A stretch of DNA of 64,000 bases from Styela clava (Eukaryota; Chordata; Ascidiacea; Stolidobranchia; Styelidae), in the NCBI RefSeq assembly GCF_964204865.1, contig NC_135263.1:12073426-12137425 (forward strand), in the 5' to 3' direction. Shown piece by piece: positions 1-9,779 of the stretch. A program made the position numbers and the translations under genes. The notes beneath the pieces are model-generated. The model worked only from the letters and a program-made list of their open reading frames with translations, was not told where the DNA came from and searched no databases. Within the stretch, counting starts at the first letter, position 1. The number at the start of each line of letters is the position of its first letter.

Positions 1-441
1 TATCATTACATTTCGGTTTCTTTTAAACATCCAATAGATAGCTGTGAACCTACATATGGCTAAAGATAAAATTGCATTATGGTACGCATGCGTTGAGCTG
101 CATTGCAGTGACTAAACAGTCTAAACTGCATTACAGTAACTAAACAGCCCTGCAAATAAAAGATTTCATCATTTATTGGTCTGTTAGATCGTTTAAACGT
201 TTATCTTAATAGTAATGTGTACACATTGCCCCGGTGAACAAAGGCCTGAACGTTAGGACGTTACGGTTTAATGATGGGCCTTCTAATATTTTGGAATTGT
301 TCATGGTTACTGATATTATACATAAAAGTATGATATAACATACATGCACAAAACAAATTCTAGAACATAGCTCGATTTTAGGAGCATGAGCGTTAAGGTT
401 CATATACGCAGGCCAAACTGGTTTTCTCCAACCGCATAACA
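1..441. other. non-coding, nothing recognised
   Basis: AT-rich sequence with short open frames only. A small direct repeat of a motif resembling CTAAAC-GCATTACAGTAACTAAACAG occurs near 100-150. I see no exon with good splice sites and no domain-like translation. Confidence 0.5.
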
Positions 442-762
442 CAGGGGTGGGCAAGGTTTGCTGGAACAGGGCCAAAAATGTTGCCCACCTAAACCGGCGG
501 GCCATATAAGTGTGACGTGAAATGTTACACGTGACCGCACACAACAAAGGCACGAGGCAAAAGAAATGGGTGTGAAAAGCACGCCGTCGAATCGAGTGAG
601 CGTGAAAACGTTCCCATATAATGAAAGTTCCATATCATGAAAGTCTGTGGGAACCTAAAATACAACTTACACAGACTACGATCATATTCTAACAAGCCTA
701 TTGCGGGGCCAAATTGAATCACCCAGCGGGCCGGATTTGTCCCGCGAGTCGTAGTTTGCCCA
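442..762. mobile_element. hAT-like non-autonomous element (degenerate)
   Basis: The left end reads CAGGGGTGGGCAA, followed by GGGCC and GCGGGCC blocks. The right end has GGGCCGGATTTGTCCCGCG and then TTTGCCCATCA, a decayed inverted copy of the left end. GC-rich GGCCCG-type subterminal blocks in AT-rich DNA are typical of hAT elements. I could not find a clean 8-bp target duplication, so the ends are approximate. It contains no transposase frame. Confidence 0.6.
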
Positions 763-2796
763 TCATTTCAGGTCTAACACATATGTTCCCAATTTGAGTG
801 CCCCGGCATTCTGATGTTCTATTCTTTCCAAACTACCATTTCATTTTACTTAATCCCGATACATCGCTGAGATATTGCAAAGCAGTCATTGCAAGATCGC
901 AGCTGTACGAATCCAATTACCTATTCAATCGCCTTTCTGCCATTATTCTAAATAGACAATACGAACGAAAATATTAGCTGTCTTTAAAATTTAAAATCAA
1001 CCACCCATCTAATAGACGCAAAATAAAAGATTTATAGTCAGAAACTAAGACGATGAATTTCGATTCGACGATTCGTTATATTATCACGTTTGGTCAAATT
1101 TATACAAGAGGGCGTTCATGATTCATGAATAACAGGCGCGATATGTCAGAGACAACTTCTTTCAACGAATGAAAAGTTTTGGTGAGTTGCAAACGATAAA
1201 GGTGTCTGAAGCTTTCACCACGATGTGAAAACGTGTTTTTACTCCCATGATTGCGTGGGCACTACACGCCTAAAACCATACCAAGGTGTATCAAATATGC
1301 GATTGAAATACTCATAGCATAGAATAATCCATATTATATTGATGTGCATTACACACATATCAGCCCAAACTTAATTATTAAATAATACTCCAATACATAT
1401 TCTATTTAACGTCAAACCTTAAATTAAACTTTACTCTCGCAACTAAAATAACGATATTCAATTTATTTCAACAGTGGATTAAATATTACCGGTTTACAAG
1501 TTAGAGCTTATGGGGAAAAAAGGACAGTGGTTGATAGGCGTATAGTTTAGCCCAGATCTGCCTCCTCATTAAAACGGAAAGATATTTTTTCCAAATAAGT
1601 AGCTTAATACGTTGTCACCTCATGATAAAAGTGAAAAACGATCCATCACACAATCATTCCGCATGCATATACTGTATGTATATAATACATATGTATGAAA
1701 ATACAAACGTAATCAATCACTATTGCGCAATCTAATTTATGGTAAAATCATATATAATGACAAATACGAGATTTCTACATTGAGTTATATGACCAACAAG
1801 TAATCGATCATTTTTTATGTTAAGGTTCGCGACCTAATTTTTATAAAATTACTTAAAACAATACGTATGCAAATGTCTCTAATTATGAAAGAACGTATCC
1901 ATTTACTGCACGCGATTTTAAATATAACTTTCACATTAGTTCAACAAATTATACTAAAAATCCTAAATTATATAAATTGTAACAAATACTGTCAAATTAA
2001 AATCAAAATTAAATTAATCAATCATTACGGCTTTCAATTACATAATTTATTACACATACTTCCGGTTAAACGTCATCCGGAAAAATTGAGACATAGAATT
2101 TGTCAGAAAACCGATAAGAGGAAGACGTACTAATTTGTTTTGTCATTACAAAAAAAAGAATAGCATGTCTTTCCCACTTTCCATTCATTCGCCATTGCTA
2201 TCTGATATTAACACAAATTTAGTATTACTCGAGATAACTAAAAATGAACTTTATAACACTTATAAATTCTATAATTCCTCTGCAGCTTATAACTTTCGTA
2301 TGGGCCTGATATACGGTACAATGTTCGCCATTCCATATCGTTTGTACCCTGTAAAAAATACTATGTAAAGTATACTGTGAGTGTACTACGATGCTGCTCC
2401 AGTAAGTAATTTATATTTCCAAATTGAGTTTTTCAGAACCACATAGTTAGTTACTCTTTTCGTAGCTTTTGTCATTTTAATTCCCAATAGAGCAATGCCC
2501 CGAGTTGCATCGCTAGGTTGATTTGAATAACGTCACCCAGTCAATATCTTAAAATCATTTCAATACCTTAAAATCTTTCGATATTTTATGGAATATATGT
2601 TTAAATAGCCTTAATGTATAGAATAGAAAAAGTTATCTTACTATTATTAAGCATGTACAACCAATTTCACTGTGACGTGGTTTCGGTAAGTGGAGTAGTG
2701 GGTTCACAAACATCATATTGAGAACTGGGGACCAATTTGCATAATAGCAGGCTCTTTCCTGATAAATTCGGGGTATTTACCCGGGGATTCCAAACC
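763..2796. other. non-coding, nothing recognised
   Basis: AT-rich interval. The open frames at 1867-2133 and 2135-2368 (plus) are lysine/asparagine/isoleucine-rich translations of AT-rich DNA, lack plausible splice partners and match no family I recognise. No RNA gene seen. Confidence 0.4.
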
Positions 2797-2880
2797 AGTG
2801 CTTCTTAACCTGGGTTTGATCGAACCCGCGGGGTTCGGTGGAGCAGTTCCAGGGGTTCGACGGAAGTCCTCTGAAACAAT
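2797..2880. mobile_element. hAT-type terminal sequence (one end only)
   Basis: Begins CAGTGCTTCTTAACCTGGG and continues with GATCGAACCCGCGGGGTTCGG. This is the layout of hAT-superfamily termini of the CAGTG-GTTCTTAACC type seen in many animals. The matching inverted end was not found nearby, so this is probably a truncated copy or one interrupted by the inverted repeat at 2958-3061. Confidence 0.5.
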
Positions 2881-2957
2881 TGTGTATCATGAAATCTTTC
2901 TATTACCCAGCCTCATGTTTATGTAAAAATAAATATCGTCCATCGCAAATACACGAA

Positions 2958-3061
2958 CCTCCTGAAGTATGCGCACCAAGATGGCGCACAACCTGAACAT
3001 AGTATGGGTGTACCGGCTAGGATTCAGGTTGTGCGACATCTTGGTGCGCATCCTTCTGGAG
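2958..3061. repeat. inverted-repeat element (MITE-like, family 1, copy A)
   Basis: Two arms of about 40 bp face each other. The left arm contains GAAGTATGCGCACCAAGATG and the right arm contains CATCTTGGTGCGCATCCTTC; both then run into AACCTGAA or its complement. The spacer is about 25 bp, so the copy could fold into a long hairpin. The arms resemble those of the larger element at 7521-7757 and a fragment at 50533-50700. Confidence 0.75.
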
Positions 3062-3907
3062 CACCCCTACGCGTTTAAACAATTCTTAAAATAGCTTAGT
3101 TGTGTGTAGATTGACGCAAATATAAGTTTTATTGGACCTGTCAATGACTGTTACACCTTAGATTCGAGTACACTTATCGTCACAAATTTCACACGCTTGG
3201 GTGTACATCTCTGCGATAGCGCTTTCAGATGCTTTCTGCTTGTGGGCACGAAATATCTTAAGTTGTTATGACAAACTTTGGGTTTTTAAACAAAATATTT
3301 GCTTGAACGACACCTTATTCATAAATAAAATATAACGCTATTTAACGGGCGGAGTTGAAGATAGAAATAACGCACTCCACTTCATTTGTTTTCTTCACAA
3401 AACTTTAAATGGATATTCTAAAATATTTAAATAAATAATTTATTCTAATATATTTTAAAAATACTTGAATTGTACTGAACAAAGTTTTACTGATTAAACT
3501 GCCAGCCATATTTTTAATCGAAATTTCTGATTCAAATTATTCTGAGGCATTCACACAACACGGTATTGTCGTTTCTGCAAAACGAGTTTACTGAAGAGTA
3601 AAACTAAAACTGATTTTCTTTTAAAATTTGACGATTTGCTGGGAGCAAAACATGTTTATGTTCATGTACACAACTGACTGTAAACTTTGCCCGTTACACC
3701 AACTTACGCTATCGGTCAGGGATTAAAATCGAAAGACCGAAATGGTATAGTCACATCAATTAACAGACATGATTTTTTGTGAAATCTTTTACTATATTAT
3801 CAGGTCGTTTTGCTAGTTTGTCGAATAGTTTTATCAGTGTGGATAGTAAAATCTCTCAAAATTGTCACACCTTTATTTTCTGTTACTGATACAGGCTTTT
3901 GCTTGTA
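3062..3907. other. non-coding, nothing recognised
   Basis: AT-rich, no exon-like pattern on either strand. Confidence 0.4.
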
Positions 3908-4190
3908 TCACCTGTTGTTTGTAGGTATTTGGTAGTGTTTGCAAATTTTCCAATGCAAGAAAAATGCGGTTTTGCTATGCCGTTTTGTCGGTGACAAAAC
4001 TTTACACCCGGATACAATGTGGTCAACGGTTTCATCAAACGATTGGCATATTCTGCATTTTGGAACAATGTGTAGTTTCATAATTTTATGCCTGAAAGCG
4101 TTGGTCGGGATACTTTAGTCCTGAGCAGCAATTATAAATTCTTTCGTTGTGGGTTCCAGACCTGAACGTCCAGTCATTCATGCCTTTGCT
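3908..4190 (-). pseudogene. non-LTR retrotransposon reverse-transcriptase C-terminal relic
   Basis: Reading minus from about 4190, the frame gives an EFIIAAQD-type motif, then an in-frame TAA, then SIPTNAFRHKIM and a zinc-knuckle-like C-x2-C-x9-H-x4-C stretch starting CRICQSFDETVDHIVSGC. It ends FLHWKICKHYQI before a stop at 3908. AAQD, CR-C, ET-HI-S-C and HW-LC-YGI are the C-terminal hallmarks of reverse transcriptases in a common animal non-LTR retrotransposon group. The internal stop and the missing upstream RT core make it a dead, 5'-truncated fragment. Family assignment is from memory of motifs. Confidence 0.65.
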
Positions 4191-6034
4191 TTTAATTTAC
4201 ATCCATGCACATATTTCAGTGGGATATTTTTTATGTAAGGGTTTATCATGCTAATTTTTAGTCTCTGCTTTTCAATTTTTTTCTTATATATACTTGAGTT
4301 TGACATTTTTTGTCATCTTGTTTGCACTTTTTTCTCAGTTGAGAAACTAGCAACACCAATTCGCTTCATAAATTCTTCAGTTTTATTGAAGATTGAGTCA
4401 AGTTGCCTACTTTTATTTTTCCCCGAAATCGTGAACGATACGCATTAGATTAGACGATCTTCGGTTCCAAACAAATAATTTTTCAGTCCTGCTTTTAACT
4501 TATAACTTAACAATATAAATCAGGTCTCGTCACTTTGCTTCGTGGTAAGTACAAACGCTCGAGGGTGATTATTATTATCATTATTATTTTCTAATAAAGT
4601 TTGATGCATCGAAAAGATTTTTGTTAGTATAGGAAATGTGCCGGTGTTGTACACAATCATTGAAGTGCGTGGCCTTTTTATATATTTTCAAGTCTTTTGT
4701 ACATGTATGCCGCTGCTATGGATCCTTGAAGAAATGTAAACTTATTTTATGCATAAAATAAAATATCGAATCATTGTTATTTGCTTTTGAAAAAGCTTAT
4801 CCTAAGCTTACTGTAATTTAAATTGTTTCTATACAATTAGATAGAAGACCAGCAAAAGCCAAAATTTTTCATAAATTAGCCATTATCCACGATCCTATCC
4901 ACAAATTTTGTAATTTACTGAACGAAATTTTCTGAAAAGTTATAAAGGCAAAATATGCAATAAAAACTCCTCGGTGGTAAAAAATACGAAAAACATTTTT
5001 GCGTCCGAAAGGTTGCGTAAACGTTCGTGCGCAGTAGTCTGTGAGGTGTTAGTTTTCTCTATTACATCATTAAGATAACGATAATGAAACTCGACATCGC
5101 AACACATGACTCATTGAGGCTAAGCATACAAGCGACGATTAGACATGTTTACCATTTGAAGACTGAGATTTTTGTTTGGTAATGCGATGTGATTATAAAA
5201 GTATGAAGATTCTTTAGTGGTAAACATAAGTTGAAGAAAGTTAGAATTGTTTGCAAAAATTTTTTTTTATAATAATTGCGATCTAGCGCAATTATATACA
5301 AAAACAATGACGTTAGCTAGATTACATGACGCTCAGAATTTTCAAAGCAAGTTTGTCAAAATTCCTTTTATATATCTCCAAAAGCATCGAGACCATATTG
5401 TTTAATTTAGATACGTATTTCAGACACGAAATATATACATATATACAGTATTCTTTTGCTAAACTTTGCTGATGATGTCGTTGTTGTAAAACAAATAGTT
5501 TTGCTACTCAACAACTAATGAATCAATAGATTTCAAAACTTATTACTTAGAGATGATTGAAACATCAAAAAGATTGTTACTCCTATTTTCTTTATTTTCG
5601 TTCGTCTAAAGGGACGCTATATTCCATTCGGAATTTTTGTTTCATTTTATTTCATGGAAACACTCTTATATTTCCATATTGTTGAACAATGCGATGTATG
5701 ACGTTTACATGTGGGGTGATGATTAATTGTTTTTCCCTCACATGTTTTTGTAAATATTATCTGTTTTTTCCCTGCTGTCGCCGTCATAGCACGTCCTGTA
5801 TCAACCCTTACGTTTGTGTTATTCGACAAGAAGTTTGAACCCGGTCAAGACTATGCAACCGAGTAAAACAATAAAAATTATCTACGAATTTAATATTCTT
5901 TTTTTCGCAGCTACCAGCGATGAGATTCCAATATGAACTGTGAAACTAGTTGTACATGCGCTCCAATGCATAAAAGTTGTTGCGTTTTTTTTGAGTAAAT
6001 GCCATCCTTTACCATTCAAAATACAATCCTTTAG
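4191..6034. other. non-coding, nothing recognised
   Basis: AT-rich interval downstream (in minus orientation) of the lectin gene. Short frames at 4248-4448 (plus) and 5647-5829 (minus) have no recognisable content. Confidence 0.4.
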
Positions 6035-6112
6035 ACATTAATGACTGTTTGCAGCATCCGTGTTAAAATGTTGGGACGTGTACGGATGTAGCTAACGACT
6101 ATACTTGTTCAT
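6035..6112 (+). pseudogene. dead EGF-like exon (orphan)
   Basis: A TTTAG acceptor is followed by ACATTAATGACTG. In the phase used by the EGF gene this reads D-I-N-D-C-L-Q-H-P-C, then stop, then N-V-G-T-C-T-D-V-A-N-D-Y-T-C-S, after which similarity fades. This is the first two thirds of the same cbEGF unit found 37 times at 35-55 kb. The TAA at 6064 sits where a Gln (CAG/CAA) normally follows C2, so one or two base changes killed it. The last Cys pair and the donor are missing. No other EGF exon is close by. Confidence 0.75.
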
Positions 6113-6340
6113 TGGAGGGGGTTGTATATTTACCTCAAATTGCTCTTTTTCTTGCTCCCGGCTAAAGTACCGAAACCACGTCTCTTTTTCGTTTTTGACA
6201 AAAGGCAAAAAGCAATTCATTTTTATAATACCGTATATATATTACAAAATCATAACCACTAAACGGGATAATAAGAAAAAGTAATACTTGAAAAAATTAC
6301 AAATTTCGATATTGAAAGATATTGAAATATCAAGAACCTT

Positions 6341-9300
6341 TCAGTGCTTGCTGCATGGTTTCATCTCTATTTCACAAACAGCTGTTTGAAATCGTTCGCT
6401 TGCTTTCGAATCGTACATTCCTCTGGCGTATAGGTTTGTTGAACTACGTATATACATTCCTAGATACGGAAACTTTTTTGCGAATTGTCTTCCTGGATAC
6501 CAAGGTATATTAATCGGTGCCAACTTGAAATCAGAAAGAATCATTCTTTTAGTCTGCAATTACAAGAAAAGAAATGTTGAAAACAAGTATGAAACATGTA
6601 AAACAAATGTTTCATTTAAATATATCAAACAGTAGTTTTGTAAGAAATAGGACGGTGTTGTGGAAGAATAAAGCCTTATGTATTTACTGAAAAAAATCGA
6701 CTTAGAAAGTCGTATGTCTGATAGTGAGATGAAAGTTTTGTAGATAAAACAGATAAGATGAAATACCTAAATCACTTACAATCAAAATACAAATTTATTA
6801 TCCTTTGGCACACGGATGCCAGAAAGATTTTGCTACATTTTAATACAATTATAAATACAAACATACGCGCACTGTACGCACATGCGCATATACACCTGGC
6901 ACTATGTAGGCGGCAACAGCAAAATACAAAAAAGGCATAATCGTAAATATATCTTATATTTGACTTTGTGCATTAGCTAATTTAATTTACAATCAAATAT
7001 GTGAGGATAGCTCACCTTCAAATTCACCGTCATCCCAGTCCATGCCGTAATAGTTTGAGATCCCGGCAGTATGAAATCTTTCAATAAAGATGAAATTTGT
7101 ATGAAGTGGTCGATGTTATAAATGTTCGTTAATCTTCCATTAATATTCCGACAGCCTTCTCTTGCTTCAGATAATGTTATGTTTGATAAATGACGTAGCA
7201 ATCTAAAGCACTTATCACGAAATGGAGTATTGCAAGTTTCTAAATATGGAAGATATATACTGAGGTAAGTATCACGAAGATGACACGAGAAGAATAGGAC
7301 CACGTTTATTGTATATTCTTTTACATTTCAATGTTTAAACGATTCTCTGCAATTTGATTTATCATTTCATTGAATAAAAAAACTTGAAAAATGAAGGCAA
7401 TGAAAATCTAAATATATTAAACCTCACTAGTGCCATCTACTGGCATATTAAGCTGTATTGATTAAAGAGATGATGCGTTCAAATACCTTATATATACCGA
7501 AGTAAATGTTATAAAAAATTGGGTGCTCCCGAAGTATGCGAACCAAGATGGCGGACATCGGAACGTAACATGGGTAACAGGTTAGGGTTAAGCGATAATT
7601 TTTTTCCAATTTTCCTTATTTTAGTCCTATTATCAGTTCGAAGACTAGCCAAGAGCCTCCCGTAGTATTTATACCTAAAATTATGGCCTAACCCTAACCT
7701 AGTACACATAGTACATTCCGATGTCCGCCATCTTGGTTCGCATACTTCGGGAGCCCCAAAAATTGACTGTAATTCCAGATGTATTTCAATTAGTACAGAG
7801 ACACACGACAGAGTAAAATGTTAGATTTTTAATTACCGGGATAACGTTTAAATAAGCTGCTATAAAAGCTCATGTAAAATAATATAATCCTGAGTGACTA
7901 CTTTTAAAAGTTGCTCACTTAAAATTTGAGCAAACTAAAGCACAAACGATGTCTTGCATAGCAAAAATATTTACCAACCATTTAAGGTAGCTTCAGTAAC
8001 GGGTGTAGTGAATTGTGTCGCCTTTGTGGGCTTCAGTAGCGTTAAGTTTTTCTGGAAACTTATCAAAATCTTGCTAATTTTTTCTGATTCTGTAAATTGA
8101 ATTTTCTAAATGAATTGAAAGTTGTTGTGCATCTGTAGAGTTTCACACAACTTATAGATCGCCTTAAGTCTGAATAACCTAGTATTTAACTCAATCTAGT
8201 AGTCAATACGTTGACAAGATATACGTCATCCAAATTTAGGCTTATTTATGAGTACATCTGATATAGCAATCTCACAGAAAGTTAGGATGTACAGTGTACA
8301 CTAATGTACGTTAACACCAAATGTAATCGCTCACCATTTTCAGTTGCAGCTCTATTCTGGAAAGAATAAAAACATTTGTAACTAATATTTCTATGTAAAA
8401 ATGTACTATATATAACAACCAAATAGAATATATTAAACTCAAAGAAAGACAAATAAAATAATTTAGATAAAATTAAATATTGCCATTTAGTGTTATGACA
8501 ACAATCCGAACAATATATTCCACTTGGTATATAATAAAGTATTGTAAAAAAACCTGTTGGATAGGATTGTAGGCTTTAGATATAGACGTAAGGTTGTAAT
8601 CGTTCAACAAAAAATCAGTTTGTACAAAGTTTAATAAATTATAATCGATTTCTCCGAATATAGATATTTTTAGAAAAGCTATATTATTGCTTATAGCATG
8701 TTGAGAAAATTTTGTTCCTGCATGTACTCTAATGCGTGATTCACGTCTTTTATGCAATATTTCAACTAGTACTTTCAATTGGTGATTTAAGTTAAATTTT
8801 ATCTTGAATCTAAACCAACATTGTATAGACAAAATATTGATAATTGTTTCTATAACTTCCTCCATATAAAAATATTTCCTTGTACTAATACTTACTTGAA
8901 CCATGAGAATCAGTGACGCAATCGATAGAAAGACGAAAACGGTGAATGCAAAAATCAGTTTTTTACTTTTTACTTCAGGGTATCCACAATAGGACCATGA
9001 ATTTTCCAAGTGAATATCCGGTTCTAAACGATCAATATCTTCGCGGCCTGTAACGTAAGAGATATTCCATAATATTTGCAAGTAACCTTTCATATTGTAC
9101 ATTTAGACGGATGGATAAGAAGCAAAGTAGGAGCTGTTTTGGCCAAAAACAATCTTGCTGATTCGACATTTAATATTAACTTGAGTTCTGAGTAATTTTA
9201 TGAGCGTGAGTTACTGGGGCAAAACTCTCGAAACTCGAATCTAAAATTTTATACAGGTACGACTAGCACCACTGTATAATAACAATCGCAGTAGTGAAAG

Positions 9301-9779
9301 TTTTTGTTATTTCAAACGAATTCTATGATATGGATCAAATACAATGAGAAGTATTCTAATAGATTGAAGGGTGATCTCATTAGTTTGTTCTAGGCAAATT
9401 TTCAGTCGGGCATACTAACCCTACAATTCAGTTTACTTGGCATGTTACTATTGAGAAAATGTCTTTAACTGTAATCGTTTGATTGGGCACGTTTTCTTTA
9501 AGTTTTTAAAGAAAATTATTACCAGAAAAGTAAAAGTAAAAGAGTATTTTTGTTTTATCTAATTTAAACGATGTAGTGTTATCCGATTTGACTTCAGTGT
9601 TAATATGCCTGAGAGGGGGAGGTTAAACAGTGATTAGAAACGCTTCTCTAAATATAATTAGCCATATATATATATGGATTGAATATCATACTTCTACTTT
9701 CGTTTTCATAAACAGCATCAGAATCTCTACAATTTGTTGTCCATTTCATAGGTTCCTCGTAATATCCTTCTTCATTCAT
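6341..9779 (-). CDS. type II membrane C-type lectin-like receptor, 5 exons
   Basis: Minus-strand exons: 9692-9779, 8896-9047, 8335-8356, 7016-7239 and 6341-6553 (stop TGA 6341-6343). All junctions are GT/AG and phases agree (1, 0, 1, 0); the CDS is 699 bp for 232 aa. Residues 1-59 form a hydrophilic tail with tyrosines (GYYEEP at 5-10, VYENE at 23-27). Residues 60-79 form one membrane span preceded by KSKK. A short stalk and a C-type lectin-like fold follow from Cys90, with the signature region SEAREGC (111-117), IPWYPG (178-183) and AVCEIE (220-225). Absence of a signal peptide plus a basic flank predicts N-in topology, as in vertebrate NK-type lectins. EPN/QPD and WND calcium motifs are absent and the usual C2-C3 loop cysteine pair is missing, so classical sugar binding is doubtful. 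An in-frame ATG at 9902 exists, but the ATG at 9779 gives the sensible tail. Ligand unknown. Confidence 0.85.
7521..7757. mobile_element. MITE-like inverted-repeat element (family 1, copy B)
   Basis: Arms of about 45 bp: the left runs GGGTGCTCCCGAAGTATGCG then AACCAAGATGGCGGACATCG; the right is its reverse complement ending CATACTTCGGGAGCCCC. The flanks AAAAAATT (left) and CAAAAATT (right) look like an imperfect 7-8-bp target duplication. The middle is not protein coding. It lies in the lectin gene intron between the microexon and the first lectin exon. Copy A is at 2958-3061 and a piece of a third is inside the element at 49728-50853. Confidence 0.8.
8335..8356 (-). CDS. 22-bp microexon (stalk) of the lectin receptor
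   Basis: The minus strand reads TTCTTTCCAG then AATAGAGCTGCAACTGAAAA and TG, then GTGAGC. It adds N-R-A-A-T-E-N plus the first base of the next codon. It enters at phase 0 and leaves at phase 1, exactly what the exon before (phase 0 exit) and after (phase 1 entry) require. Without it the reading frame between the membrane exon and the lectin exon would not join. Confidence 0.7.

Noticed and set aside
1867..2368. Two adjacent plus-strand frames as a small two-exon gene
   Set aside because: Translations are biased by AT content, separated only by a stop, and lack splice signals or family resemblance.
8473..9102. A single 209-codon minus-strand open frame taken as one membrane protein
   Set aside because: Only 8896-9047 is exon. 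It ends at a GTAAGT donor just after the membrane span, and the rest is intron read-through; the spliced model closes in frame with lectin exons.
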